Source: Butyrivibrio sp.
GTDB taxonomy: Bacteria; Bacillota; Clostridia; Lachnospirales; Lachnospiraceae
Length of the DNA stretch: 33,900 nucleotides
Direction: 5' to 3'
NCBI GenBank assembly: GCA_017634825.1
Contig: JAGBMP010000152.1
Span: forward strand, 1-33,900
In this document: positions 16,783-25,183 of the stretch, piece by piece
Layout of the letters: each line of letters opens with the position of its first letter
Numbering within the stretch: position 1 is the first letter of the stretch
Notes under the pieces: generated by a model
What the model was told of the DNA's origin: nothing
Database searches by the model: none
Seen by the model: the letters and a program-made list of their open reading frames with translations, nothing else
Program-made: the position numbers and the translations under genes

Positions 16783-18423
16783 TCAGCCCTCTTCATATCG
16801 ATCGCGCCTTATAGCGGTAGAAATGCCGTAGAACAGATTGCCAAAAGGTACCCTTTTAAGCTCGTGAGCAAGCAGTCCACCTGTCACAACCATGACAAGC
16901 ATATATACCAACCAGAATATCAAAGCGCAAACAATCAGCGTCAGTATATCGCCGATGACATTTATAAGCAGTTTATTCAAAAGAAATACCACAAGCCCTG
17001 CAGCTGCTGCAGAAGCCAAAGGAAGCACAAAGCTCATCATCCACTCGTGGTGATGATGTAGCACCCTGGAGATCATAAGGTAGCAGAAAGCATCGTAGAT
17101 TCCTACAGCAATGATTCCCGACAGCAGAACTCCCATAACTCCCATGTTGAGCGGCCATACAAACAGTACCAGAAGAATGATATGGAAAGCCCAGCCAATT
17201 CCAAGATTAACCAGTGCTGCCACCGACTTGCCCATGTGATTTAAAAGCCAGGACGACATGATCGCATGGCTTGCGCACATGATCATAAGTCCACCGAGGC
17301 TCAGCAGTGAATTAGCCAGGGCATTGCTCTTTCCAAAAAGAGCTATCAGTATAGTCTCAGCTGTTGCATACACAAACACCGAAACCGGAATAAAAAACAT
17401 ATTTGAGAATCTGATAAGGCGTCTGTATCTGTCTCTTGCGCCTTCAAACTCATCTCTTTCAATCCTTGCCATAACTCTGTTCATTGACTTGATATATGGC
17501 AATGTGCAGATAAGTGCAAAAAGAGCTATTGTGCAAATGACGTATCCTGCATAAATACCGAAGCTTGCCATGTAATCAATGTCTTTATGCATCTTTTTGG
17601 TAAAGATGCAGTAAAAGCACAGATCAACCAAAACAGCCAGTGCAGGTGTCGCATAAAGTGGCATTAAAGGCCTGATACCTGCCAAAACGTCATTTTTATT
17701 ATCGAGATATCTTGGCGCTCCGTTCTTTACAAATGCCTGTATCTCAGCCTTTCTTAAATGATAACTTATTACTGTCTGAATAAATCCCACAAGACTTCCG
17801 ATAAATATTCCTGCCATTAGCCCTGTCGAGCCGTAAACTGCGCTGAACTCATTTGCATGAAGAAGCTTATTCACCTTAAGTCCGTAGTTGTACATAACTC
17901 CGACGGCAATTGTTCCCGAGACAATTGATACGAGTGCGATCAGAAGGTCTGATAAAACGATCGGCTTGGTGTAACCGATTCCTTGCAGATATCCTCTGAG
18001 GACGCCCTGAACTCCCAAAAAGACAATCGAAGCTCCGGCTATGATAAGCTGGATAAAACCTCTGTCTGTCCCGAGTACAACGCTGCAAAGGGTGTAGCTA
18101 AGTGCTATCAAAAGACCTCCTGCCACCAGCGAACTTATACTGAATATCCTCATGGATCTTAGCATATTTGTCTCAGCATTGTGGAACTGCGACCTTCTGG
18201 CGCGAAGCCTTACCATGATGTATACTGCCTTTTGAACCGCCAGCACAAAGCTGCAGTAAAATACTGCATAGATGAAAAAAGGTCCGACGGCAAAAATTGC
18301 TCCCTTTTCACCGCATATTCTTACTGCCACAATAAAATAAACCATCATTATCAGCACAGCCAGATAAACAGCTGCTGTCAGGATGTGTGGCCTTATTCTC
18401 TTCTCTTCTGAGTAGGTCTTCAT
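16783..18423 (-). CDS. MOP superfamily lipid/polysaccharide flippase (MurJ/SpoVB-like)
   Basis: The 546-residue membrane protein has about 13-14 hydrophobic segments with short basic loops, including VQGVLRGYLQGIGYTKPIVLSDL (near 140-160), the pattern of the polysaccharide transporter/MVF branch of the MOP exporters. Such proteins flip lipid-linked precursors (lipid II or glycan repeats) or act in spore cortex assembly, as SpoVB does. No sporulation gene apart from the ftsK/spoIIIE homologue is nearby, so which substrate applies is undecided. GGGGAAT lies before the ATG at 18423. It sits between ybeY (22-base gap) and the flavoprotein gene (2-base gap), within a long single-direction run. Confidence 0.85.
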   Translation of the reverse strand: MKTYSEEKRIRPHILTAAVYLAVLIMMVYFIVAVRICGEKGAIFAVGPFFIYAVFYCSFVLAVQKAVYIMVRLRARRSQFHNAETNMLRSMRIFSISSLVAGGLLIALSYTLCSVVLGTDRGFIQLIIAGASIVFLGVQGVLRGYLQGIGYTKPIVLSDLLIALVSIVSGTIAVGVMYNYGLKVNKLLHANEFSAVYGSTGLMAGIFIGSLVGFIQTVISYHLRKAEIQAFVKNGAPRYLDNKNDVLAGIRPLMPLYATPALAVLVDLCFYCIFTKKMHKDIDYMASFGIYAGYVICTIALFALICTLPYIKSMNRVMARIERDEFEGARDRYRRLIRFSNMFFIPVSVFVYATAETILIALFGKSNALANSLLSLGGLMIMCASHAIMSSWLLNHMGKSVAALVNLGIGWAFHIILLVLFVWPLNMGVMGVLLSGIIAVGIYDAFCYLMISRVLHHHHEWMMSFVLPLASAAAAGLVVFLLNKLLINVIGDILTLIVCALIFWLVYMLVMVVTGGLLAHELKRVPFGNLFYGISTAIRRDRYEEG

Positions 18424-18445
18424 ATTTTATTCCCCATCAAAGGAG

Positions 18446-18949
18446 TCAGTCTCTGGTAATACCAAGCTTTCCCAGAACATCCTCCTGCTTTTTTTCCATA
18501 ACCTTTGCCTCTTCCTCTTCCATGTGGTCATATCCGCACAGATGAAGCATGCTGTGGGCAACCAAAAAGGCAAACTCCCTCTTAACACTGTGGCCATAAT
18601 CTTCGGCCTGAGAACGTACTCTGTCCTCGTTGATCACAATATCCCCAAACATGATCTTGCCGGTATCGGGATCAAGAAGGTCCACCAGTTGGTCCCCTAA
18701 AAGCACTGAGAAATCCCCTGCATTCTCATAGCTCACATTTGGGAAAGACAGTACATCTGTCGGTGAATCGATCCCACGAAACTCCTTGTTAAGCTCATGT
18801 ATTCCTTCGCTGTCTGTAATGGTAAGACCCACTTCGATATCAGCAGAACAGCCTTCTATATCAAGCACAGTATCTGCAACGCTCTTTGCCAGCTCTTCTA
18901 TATCAAAGCCAAAGTCGGCATCTACTTCATTCTCAACGTAAAAAGTCAT
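18446..18949 (-). CDS. ybeY: Endoribonuclease YbeY (rRNA maturation factor)
   Basis: Zinc-dependent factor for 16S rRNA 3' end maturation and ribosome quality control; cytoplasmic. The 167-residue protein shows LNKEFRGIDSPTDVLSFPN, LGDIVINEDRV (here FGDIVINEDRV) and the metal motif HSMLHLCGYDH near residue 129, which matches H-x3-H-x5-H. The start is ATG 18949, whose product begins MTFYVENEV as in relatives; the frame reaches 18991 but that part overlaps the preceding gene. It overlaps the 3' end of the membrane HD gene by 17 bases. The order phoH, HD protein, ybeY is the conserved Firmicutes arrangement. Confidence 0.95.
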   Translation of the reverse strand: MTFYVENEVDADFGFDIEELAKSVADTVLDIEGCSADIEVGLTITDSEGIHELNKEFRGIDSPTDVLSFPNVSYENAGDFSVLLGDQLVDLLDPDTGKIMFGDIVINEDRVRSQAEDYGHSVKREFAFLVAHSMLHLCGYDHMEEEEAKVMEKKQEDVLGKLGITRD

Positions 18950-20144
18950 AATATAATTTCTCTTTCTTAAGAAGTGCTCGCATCTTGTCAAAGTCCCTGA
19001 AGGTTACGGCGTAGTCCTTTAAATCTCCGTCGCTGACCTTTTTATCCAAGATGCCATCTATAAGTTTGTCATAATCTATTTTAGCATCTTTGTTCTTTTT
19101 TATCAGATACATTATTGATGCTATTACCGTTTCACTAAGCTGAACTGCCAGTGCTTCTTTTGACTTGATGGCACCCTTTGCCGGCTCTATGTACTCATGA
19201 AGAAAATCAATGGCTTCCAAGGGGAAATTGTTCTCCTCATAATAGTGGCTCACATCTGCCCATTTTAGACCGTCACCAAGGAGCCCAATCCTGTGATAAT
19301 ACGCACAGGCCTTTACAGCTCTTGCATTAAAGCCAAGTCCAAGGGCTATTCTCTCCGCGAGGTACCCTGTATGAATAGCTCTGAAATATTCATCCTTGTC
19401 TTTTTCCTTAAGTGCTACAAGCAGCGGATACTCAACATCGTTGATTTCCATGTACATGTCGTTGGACTTCCTGATTACGTAGACTCCGAACATGTTCAGG
19501 AATATCAGAAGGATTATGAGATTCAGCATCAGATTCAGTATGGGCAGTATCAGGAGATTGATGGAGAAAGTCCTGTTCTGGAACAGCACATTAAAGGCTA
19601 TCAGAAGAACCGCCTGCATCAAAAGTGAAATAAATACAGGAAGTGAAACCTGTGTTTCCTCGCCAAGGTCTTTAAACAGAGCTAGCGCAACAGCTCCGGC
19701 CAGTACATACATAAGCAGCTCTTCAACACTTCCTGTCTCTTCAAGCAAGACTGACAGCGTAACGAAGAATATTCCCGATATCATACCGATTTCCGTATTC
19801 GAAAACAGTGCCATCACCACGATAAGTGACATATATGGCCAGAATTCATAGGGAACCAGGGAAAAGAGACATGACAAAACCACCATGAGCATATAGACAA
19901 CGAAATACCTGTTTCTCTTATAAAAGTTGTCGTAGGAGAAGCCTTCCTTGCCCTTACCTGCTGCATCCATCAGCATAAAGATAATGGTTCCCGCTCCAAC
20001 GAGTGAAACAATGGTATTCCTGAGTATAGCCTCATGGCTCTTTCCCAATATAAATGACATGCCAAAGACAAATGCTCCCGTAAAAAGGAACATTATGGCA
20101 TAAAGAATCTTTATCCTGTTAAGTGACCCCTTCTCACTTTCCAT
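18933..20144 (-). CDS. Membrane protein in PgpH position with degenerate HD domain
   Basis: Residues 1-240 hold about seven transmembrane segments; residues 245-403 are a cytosolic region aligning with the HD domain of PgpH/YqfF c-di-AMP phosphodiesterases (IND-x-x-x-PLL, LAE, AYYHRIG, KSKEALAVQLSETV). PgpH proteins are about 700 residues with a large N-terminal extracellular 7TMR-HDED domain; that domain is absent here (403 residues). The expected HH before LAE reads FR, the HD pair reads HR, and the late Asp is Glu, so metal binding and hydrolysis are probably lost. The start ATG overlaps the phoH end by 11 bases, and ybeY overlaps the other end. It may still bind c-di-AMP or serve as a structural partner; alignments are from memory. 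Confidence 0.75.
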   Translation of the reverse strand: MESEKGSLNRIKILYAIMFLFTGAFVFGMSFILGKSHEAILRNTIVSLVGAGTIIFMLMDAAGKGKEGFSYDNFYKRNRYFVVYMLMVVLSCLFSLVPYEFWPYMSLIVVMALFSNTEIGMISGIFFVTLSVLLEETGSVEELLMYVLAGAVALALFKDLGEETQVSLPVFISLLMQAVLLIAFNVLFQNRTFSINLLILPILNLMLNLIILLIFLNMFGVYVIRKSNDMYMEINDVEYPLLVALKEKDKDEYFRAIHTGYLAERIALGLGFNARAVKACAYYHRIGLLGDGLKWADVSHYYEENNFPLEAIDFLHEYIEPAKGAIKSKEALAVQLSETVIASIMYLIKKNKDAKIDYDKLIDGILDKKVSDGDLKDYAVTFRDFDKMRALLKKEKLYYDFLR

Positions 20145-21180
20145 TTAGTGAACTTCTCTCCAACTTCTGAACTCTTTTTCTGGTCTGCTTGTTAGCAGTC
20201 TTTTTCTCATAGTCCTCGTAGGCCTTAACAATCTTCTGAACCAGCGGATGCCTTACTACATCGGCACTTGTAAGGTTACAGAAGGCGATATCATCAATCC
20301 CCTTAAGTACTGTGCTTGCTATATCAAGTCCTGACTTTGTACCCGGAGCAAGGTCCTTCTGGGATGCATCACCTGTGATGATAACCTTGGAACCAAAGCC
20401 GATTCTGGTCAGGAACATCTTCATCTGAGCAGGAGTTGTATTCTGTGCCTCATCCAAAATGATAAAGGCATTGTCCAGAGTTCTACCTCTCATATAAGCA
20501 AGAGGAGCAACCTCAATAAGCCCCTTCTCCATGTTCTTGATAAAGTTCTCTGTACCCATGATCTGATACAGCGCATCATAAAGAGGCCTTAAGTACGGGT
20601 CTACCTTACTCTGAAGGTCACCGGGCAAAAATCCCAGCTTCTCTCCTGCCTCAATGGCAGGTCTTGTAAGGATGATACGGCTGACCTCATCCCTCTGAAA
20701 GGCAGTTATAGCCATTGCCATTGCAAGGTAGGTCTTACCTGTTCCTGCAGGGCCAAGGCCAAATACAATCATCTTATTCCTGATGGCATCTATATATCTC
20801 TTTTGACCAAGGGTCTTGGGCTTAATGGGCTTACCGGAAACAGTGTGGCAGATAACGTCCATATCAATTCCGGCAAGGACATTGTCTTTTTCCTTGACCT
20901 CTTTCTCCATTGTATCATCATTCTTGAGGGAAATGGCATATTCCACGCTCTGTTCCTCAACAAGTGACCCTCTTCTTGAAAGAGTTACCAGCTCCCTGAT
21001 GATCTGTGAAGCTCTGTTCGCCCCTTCCTTGTCCCCAATTATGTGGAGCTGACCGTTTCTGTCGATGATCTCAACTGAAAGGCTCTTCTCAATTTTCCTG
21101 ATGTAGCTGTCATTCCCGCCAAAGATATTTCTCTCATCCTCAGCTGTAAGTGACAGTGTCAGTTCTGTGATCTCACTCAT
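20134..21180 (-). CDS. phoH: PhoH family protein (PhoH-like ATPase)
   Basis: Cytoplasmic ATPase tied to RNA metabolism; often next to ybeY, as here. The 348-residue protein has an N-terminal KH-like region (residues 1-75), a linker, then the PhoH domain with GQKRYIDAI, Walker A GLGPAGTGKTYLAMAMA (near 143-160), TRPAIEAGEKLGFLPGDLQ, Walker B AFIILDEAQNTTP and KVIITGDASQKDL. I choose ATG 21180 with GGGG six bases upstream; a TTG four codons earlier keeps the frame but is a poor start. The rlmH gene ends 17 bases upstream and the HD gene overlaps downstream, so these are cotranscribed. Confidence 0.93.
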   Translation of the reverse strand: MSEITELTLSLTAEDERNIFGGNDSYIRKIEKSLSVEIIDRNGQLHIIGDKEGANRASQIIRELVTLSRRGSLVEEQSVEYAISLKNDDTMEKEVKEKDNVLAGIDMDVICHTVSGKPIKPKTLGQKRYIDAIRNKMIVFGLGPAGTGKTYLAMAMAITAFQRDEVSRIILTRPAIEAGEKLGFLPGDLQSKVDPYLRPLYDALYQIMGTENFIKNMEKGLIEVAPLAYMRGRTLDNAFIILDEAQNTTPAQMKMFLTRIGFGSKVIITGDASQKDLAPGTKSGLDIASTVLKGIDDIAFCNLTSADVVRHPLVQKIVKAYEDYEKKTANKQTRKRVQKLERSSLNGK

Positions 21181-21197
21181 ACATATCCCCAAATCTG

Positions 21198-21680
21198 TTA
21201 TTTATGATAGGGCTCATTGTTAATGATCCTATAGCCCCTGTAAATCTGCTCCAGCAGTATGACCCTCATCATCTGGTGAGGGAAAGTCATGTCGGAAAAG
21301 CTTATTGCCTGGTCTTTCCTCTTAAGCACGCTCTCGTGCAGTCCCAAAGATCCGCCTATTACAAATTGAATGTGACTGACACCCGAAAGGGCCTTTTTAT
21401 CAATAAAATCAGCAAAGGCCTCCGAGGTAAAGCGCTTTCCTGCAATCTCCAGCGTGCACACAAAAGCGTGGTCATCTATGTTTTTAAGGATCCTCTCCGC
21501 CTCTTTTTTCATGATCTGGTCGCAGATGGCAGGTGGTGCATCTTCCGGAGTCTTCTCGTCCTGCACCTCTACGATATCAAGTTTGCAATACCTTGATAGC
21601 CTCTTTGAATACTCTGCAATAGCGTCATTCCAGTATTTCTCTTTAATTTTGCCGACAACGATCAGAGTTATCTTTATCAC
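21198..21680 (-). CDS. rlmH: 23S rRNA (pseudouridine1915-N3)-methyltransferase RlmH
   Basis: SPOUT methyltransferase that methylates pseudouridine 1915 in helix 69 of 23S rRNA on the assembled ribosome, using S-adenosylmethionine. The 160-residue length is normal. Visible: N-terminal IKITLIVVGKIKEKYW, the DEK-P segment, the cofactor loop FVIGGSLGLHESV (near 107-119), and the C-terminal LLEQIYRGYRIINNEPYHK ending as in all members. It starts 9 bases after the MORN protein stop and is followed by phoH after 17 bases, placing it in a ribosome and RNA maintenance cluster. Confidence 0.97.
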   Translation of the reverse strand: MIKITLIVVGKIKEKYWNDAIAEYSKRLSRYCKLDIVEVQDEKTPEDAPPAICDQIMKKEAERILKNIDDHAFVCTLEIAGKRFTSEAFADFIDKKALSGVSHIQFVIGGSLGLHESVLKRKDQAISFSDMTFPHQMMRVILLEQIYRGYRIINNEPYHK

Positions 21681-21689
21681 GAATACTCC

Positions 21690-22733
21690 TTATTTTCTCA
21701 CGTTTCCGCCGGTTATGATGCCGGATACTCCGTTATTCTTTAGGCCCTCTTTAGTCATGTATACGTGGCGCTCAGGATCTTCCTTAAGGCTAAGTACCGG
21801 GATCTTGCCCTTTGTATCAAGCGAAGCATGAAGAACCTGCTCCCATGTTCCTCTGTTACATGTACCATCCCACTCGGAAGCGTCACCGTTCTTATTCACG
21901 GTAATTATGTACATATCACCATTATAGTAGCCATCCTTGAAACCGCCAATGGCATTCTGCAGATAGATATCGGCATCGTTCATATATTCGGATACATAGT
22001 CGTAATGCTCCTGGCCCTGTCCGTTTGGAAGGTCGCCGGCCCACTCTCCTGTGTACATATGCTCTTTTACCACATACTGACTGTAATTTGGGTAGAAAGA
22101 GAACCAGGTTCCGTTTCCGCTGCGAACACCCTCAGACCATTCTCCGAAGTAGTACTGGTCACCAGCATATACTGCAAGACCGGTTCCGTTTGGAACCCCG
22201 TCACCGGTTGTATCTCCGTAGTAAAAGAAATCATTGCTGCCCGAAAGGCTATAGGACATAGCTTCAAATCTCTCAAGGTGCGCAAGTTCTCTTACTGCTT
22301 CTGTATTTCCATCTGCCCAGTAGGCGTACATCTCCTGCATCTGAGCATTTAAATCGTATTTCATGCCCTTATAAACATCTTTTAGAACTGCTGTGTTTGT
22401 TGCATAGAAGCTGTTTCCCGAAACAGAATTCTTGGCTGTGTCTTTGTATTCGGAAGTAGCTGTAACTGATGCTGCAGAAGTAGAGCTATCGGCTGAACTG
22501 TTTGCCGGGCTTTCTGCAGAACTCTCTGTTGATGCTGCACTGCCTCCCAAATCGCCTGCACTTACATCTGTTGATGCCTGATTGCTGCCGGCATAGTCTG
22601 TGATATTCTCGTTCATCCTCTCTTCATCGTTTCCTTTTTTCCCCGAAAGGGCAAGGAATAAAACCAGGATAAGAAGTATTACCGATGCGACTCCTGCTGT
22701 GATCGCAACCTTTATTTTTTCCTCTTTGTTCAT
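21690..22733 (-). CDS. Membrane-anchored MORN-repeat protein of unknown function
   Basis: The 347-residue protein starts with a single transmembrane helix (residues 10-30, KVAITAGVASVILLILVLFL), so residues 31-347 are probably outside the membrane. A Ser/Ala/Thr-rich low-complexity stretch follows (about 45-105), then at least two MORN-like repeats, YYFGEWSEGVRSGNGTWF and YTGEWAGDLPNGQGQEHY, around 180-250. MORN repeats usually bind lipids or proteins; the role here is unknown. GGAG precedes the ATG at 22733 at eight bases. It is the first gene of the rlmH-phoH-ybeY run, behind a recognisable promoter, so its promoter likely drives the following genes too. Confidence 0.78.
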   Translation of the reverse strand: MNKEEKIKVAITAGVASVILLILVLFLALSGKKGNDEERMNENITDYAGSNQASTDVSAGDLGGSAASTESSAESPANSSADSSTSAASVTATSEYKDTAKNSVSGNSFYATNTAVLKDVYKGMKYDLNAQMQEMYAYWADGNTEAVRELAHLERFEAMSYSLSGSNDFFYYGDTTGDGVPNGTGLAVYAGDQYYFGEWSEGVRSGNGTWFSFYPNYSQYVVKEHMYTGEWAGDLPNGQGQEHYDYVSEYMNDADIYLQNAIGGFKDGYYNGDMYIITVNKNGDASEWDGTCNRGTWEQVLHASLDTKGKIPVLSLKEDPERHVYMTKEGLKNNGVSGIITGGNVRK

Positions 22734-22762
22734 GATATAATCTCCGTTTCACTAACTTTGTT

Positions 22763-22791
22763 ATTATACCATGGTATCAGGTAATTCTTAA
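22763..22791 (-). promoter_or_regulatory. Candidate promoter of the MORN-rlmH-phoH gene run
   Basis: On the minus strand TTAAGA (22786-22791) and a perfect TATAAT (22763-22768) are 17 bases apart, with the start codon about 30 bases downstream of the -10. A perfect 12-bp palindrome ATACCATGGTAT (22766-22777) overlaps the -10, and an ATTCTTAAGA repeat overlaps the -35. Confidence 0.6.
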
Positions 22792-22828
22792 GATTTACCG
22801 TCGAAAATTCTTAAGATTTCTTAAGAAT
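22784..22828. promoter_or_regulatory. Three ATTCTTAAGA boxes upstream of the MORN gene
   Basis: Exact 10-bp copies lie at 22784-22793 and 22807-22816 and an exact inverted copy at 22819-22828. They span the -35 region and the area upstream, which is where transcription factors usually bind. The protein that would bind them is not known. Confidence 0.5.
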
Positions 22829-22844
22829 TAGACTTTATTTCACT

Positions 22845-22874
22845 AAAAAACTGCCACAGAATAATCTGTGGCAG
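22845..22874 (-). terminator. Intrinsic terminator after nfnB
   Basis: On the minus strand CTGCCACAGA pairs with TCTGTGGCAG (22851-22860 with 22865-22874) and is followed by six T. It ends the ftsK-to-nfnB gene run and separates it from the MORN promoter. Confidence 0.93.
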
Positions 22875-22889
22875 TCTGCGATCACTAAA

Positions 22890-24272
22890 TTACTTTGAAA
22901 GATACTCGTCGATACCCTTTGCAGCAGCTTTTCCTGCACCCATGGCAAGGATAACTGTAGCAGCTCCTGTAACAGCATCTCCGCCGGCAAATACGCCCTT
23001 CTTTGATGTCTGTCCGTTTGCTTCCTCGGCAACGATACACTTTCTTCTGTTAACTTCAAGTCCCTCGGTTGTTGAAGAGATAAGAGGGTTAGGTGATGTA
23101 CCAAGTGACATGATAACTGCATCACACTCAATCTCAAACTCTGATCCGGGGATCTCAACAGGGCTTCTTCTTCCTGACTCATCAGGCTCGCCGAGCTCCA
23201 TGCGGATGCATGTGATGCTCTTTACCCAGCCGTTCTCGTCAGCGTGGATCTCAACAGGGTTTGTGAGAAGATCAAAGATGATACCCTCTTCCTTAGCGTG
23301 ATGTACTTCTTCCTTACGTGCAGGAAGCTCTTCCTCACCACGTCTGTAAACTACGTGAACCTCTGCTCCGAGACGAAGAGCTGTTCTTGCTGCGTCCATA
23401 GCAACGTTTCCGCCGCCGACAACTACGCACTTCTTAGCCTTCATGATAGGAGTTGTTGAGTTCTCATCAAAAGCCTTCATGAGGTTACTTCTTGTGAGGT
23501 ACTCGTTAGCTGAGAATACACCCATAGCCTGCTCGCCGGGGATGTTCATGAATCTTGGAAGTCCTGCGCCCGATCCAATGAATACAGCTTCAAAGCCTTC
23601 CTTCTCCATGAGCTCATCAATAGTAACGCTCTTTCCGATAACAACGTCTGTCTCAAGCTTAACGCCAAGTGACTTAACGTTCTCGATTTCTTTCTTAACT
23701 ACCGCATCCTTAGGAAGACGGAACTCAGGAATACCGTAAACAAGTACTCCGCCGGCCTCATGAAGGGCCTCAAAAATAGTTACGTCATATCCCATCTTTG
23801 CAAGATCGCCTGCGCAGGTAAGACCTGAAGGGCCTGAACCGATAACAGCAACTTTCTTGCCCTTCTTCTCCTTAGCGCCTTCAGGCATGATGCCCATCTC
23901 ACGTGCTGTATCTGCAACGTATCTCTCAAGCTTACCGATTGAAACAGGATCACCCTTGATACCTCTTACGCACTTGCCTTCGCACTGGCTCTCCTGAGGG
24001 CATACACGTCCGCATACTGCAGGAAGTGCACTTGACTTACTGATAACCTGATAAGCCTCCTCAACGTTTCCTTCCTTAACCTTCTGGATAAAGCCGGGAA
24101 TGTCGATAGATACAGGACATCCTGCTACACACTTAGGGTTAGGGCAGTTAAGGCATCTTGTTGCCTCGCTCTCTGCTTCTTCTTTATTGTATCCAAGGCA
24201 TACTTCCTTGAAGTTCTTAGCTCTCTCTTTTGCTTCCTGCTCACGAACAGGAACTCTTACAAAACCATCCAT
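22890..24272 (-). CDS. nfnB: NfnB / GltD-like NADPH-binding flavoprotein subunit
   Basis: Large subunit of NADH-dependent reduced ferredoxin:NADP+ oxidoreductase, an electron-bifurcating complex; related to the small subunit of glutamate synthase. The 460-residue protein has N-terminal iron-sulfur cysteines CLNCPNPKCVAGCP (near 40-53) and CGRVCPQESQCEGKC (near 92-106), an FAD motif VAVIGSGPSGLTCAGDLAK (near 145) and an NADPH motif VVGGGNVAMDAARTALRLG (near 287). Start ATG 24272 follows AAGGAGG. No glutamate synthase large subunit is nearby; instead the matching NfnA gene ends 22 bases upstream, so NfnAB (or sulfide dehydrogenase SudAB, a close relative) is favoured. Confidence 0.88.
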   Translation of the reverse strand: MDGFVRVPVREQEAKERAKNFKEVCLGYNKEEAESEATRCLNCPNPKCVAGCPVSIDIPGFIQKVKEGNVEEAYQVISKSSALPAVCGRVCPQESQCEGKCVRGIKGDPVSIGKLERYVADTAREMGIMPEGAKEKKGKKVAVIGSGPSGLTCAGDLAKMGYDVTIFEALHEAGGVLVYGIPEFRLPKDAVVKKEIENVKSLGVKLETDVVIGKSVTIDELMEKEGFEAVFIGSGAGLPRFMNIPGEQAMGVFSANEYLTRSNLMKAFDENSTTPIMKAKKCVVVGGGNVAMDAARTALRLGAEVHVVYRRGEEELPARKEEVHHAKEEGIIFDLLTNPVEIHADENGWVKSITCIRMELGEPDESGRRSPVEIPGSEFEIECDAVIMSLGTSPNPLISSTTEGLEVNRRKCIVAEEANGQTSKKGVFAGGDAVTGAATVILAMGAGKAAAKGIDEYLSK

Positions 24273-24294
24273 TTGTTTGCCTCCTTATTCATGG

Positions 24295-25170
24295 TTAGTC
24301 GCAATTGCCGCATCCGCCGTGGTGAGTGTCGCCCTCCTGAGCCTTGAGCATGAGTCTGCCCTCCTCAGTCTTATAGAGCTTCATTCTGTTCATAGCCTGA
24401 TCAAAGTCAACCTTGTGACCGTCAAACTCAGGTCCGTCTACACAAGCGAACTTTACTTCTCCGCCAACAGTAAGTCTGCAGGCGCCGCACATACCTGTTC
24501 CGTCAACCATGATTGGATTCATGCTTACGATTGTAGGAATTCCCAGCTCTTTTGTGAGCTTGCAAACGAATTTCATCATGATCATTGGTCCGATAGCTAC
24601 GCAGTGATCATACTTGTGACCTTCATTCCAGAGATCCTGAAGTGCTACTGTTACCATACCGCTTCTTCCGTAGGATCCGTCATCTGTTGTGATGTGAAGG
24701 TTACATACTTCCTTGAATCTGTCCTCAAGAATTACCAGGTCTTTGTTCTTGGCACCAATGATTACGTCGCACTCAACGCCGTGCTCCTTGAGCCACTTAG
24801 CCTGTGGATAAACAGGTGCTGTTCCAACACCTCCGGCAATGAAAACAATCTTTTTCTTCTTGAGTTCTTCGATGTCTTCCTCAACAAGGTCAGATGGCTT
24901 TCCAAGTGGTCCTACAACATCAGCAAGCTCATCCCCAGCTTTAAGCTTGGAAAGTTTGTAGGTCTCTGCACCGATAGCCTGAACAACGATTTCGACAGTC
25001 CCCTTCTCTCTGTCGTAGTCACAGATTGTAAGCGGGATTCTCTCTCCATCCTTGTTAACGCGGATGATCAGAAACTGTCCCGGCAAACAAGAGCCTGCAA
25101 CACGGGGAGCTTCAACAATCATCTGGAAAATGTTTGTCGTAAGCTCACGGGCTTCCAAAATTTTGAACAT
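24295..25170 (-). CDS. nfnA: NfnA / ferredoxin-NADP reductase subunit alpha (DHOD electron-transfer type)
   Basis: Small subunit of the NfnAB complex, carrying FAD, a [2Fe-2S] cluster and the NAD(H) site; cytoplasmic. The 291-residue protein has a ferredoxin-reductase fold with RIPLTICDYD (FAD binding, near 50), GPLGKPSD, FIAGGVGTAPVYPQAKWL (NAD site, near 110-127) and the cluster cysteines in GMCGACRLTVGGEVKFACVDGPEF (near 223-246, shown in parts: MCGAC then FACVDGPEF). It ends in a short HHGGCGNCD tail. GGAGGAG precedes the ATG at 25170. SudB of sulfide dehydrogenase and PyrK are relatives; the pair with nfnB supports NfnA. Confidence 0.88.
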   Translation of the reverse strand: MFKILEARELTTNIFQMIVEAPRVAGSCLPGQFLIIRVNKDGERIPLTICDYDREKGTVEIVVQAIGAETYKLSKLKAGDELADVVGPLGKPSDLVEEDIEELKKKKIVFIAGGVGTAPVYPQAKWLKEHGVECDVIIGAKNKDLVILEDRFKEVCNLHITTDDGSYGRSGMVTVALQDLWNEGHKYDHCVAIGPMIMMKFVCKLTKELGIPTIVSMNPIMVDGTGMCGACRLTVGGEVKFACVDGPEFDGHKVDFDQAMNRMKLYKTEEGRLMLKAQEGDTHHGGCGNCD

Positions 25171-25183
25171 AAAAAATCTCCTC

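Noticed and set aside
22890..24272. Glutamate synthase small subunit (gltD)
   Set aside because: The sequence is GltD-like, but no large subunit is near and an NfnA-type gene is directly upstream, favouring NfnAB.
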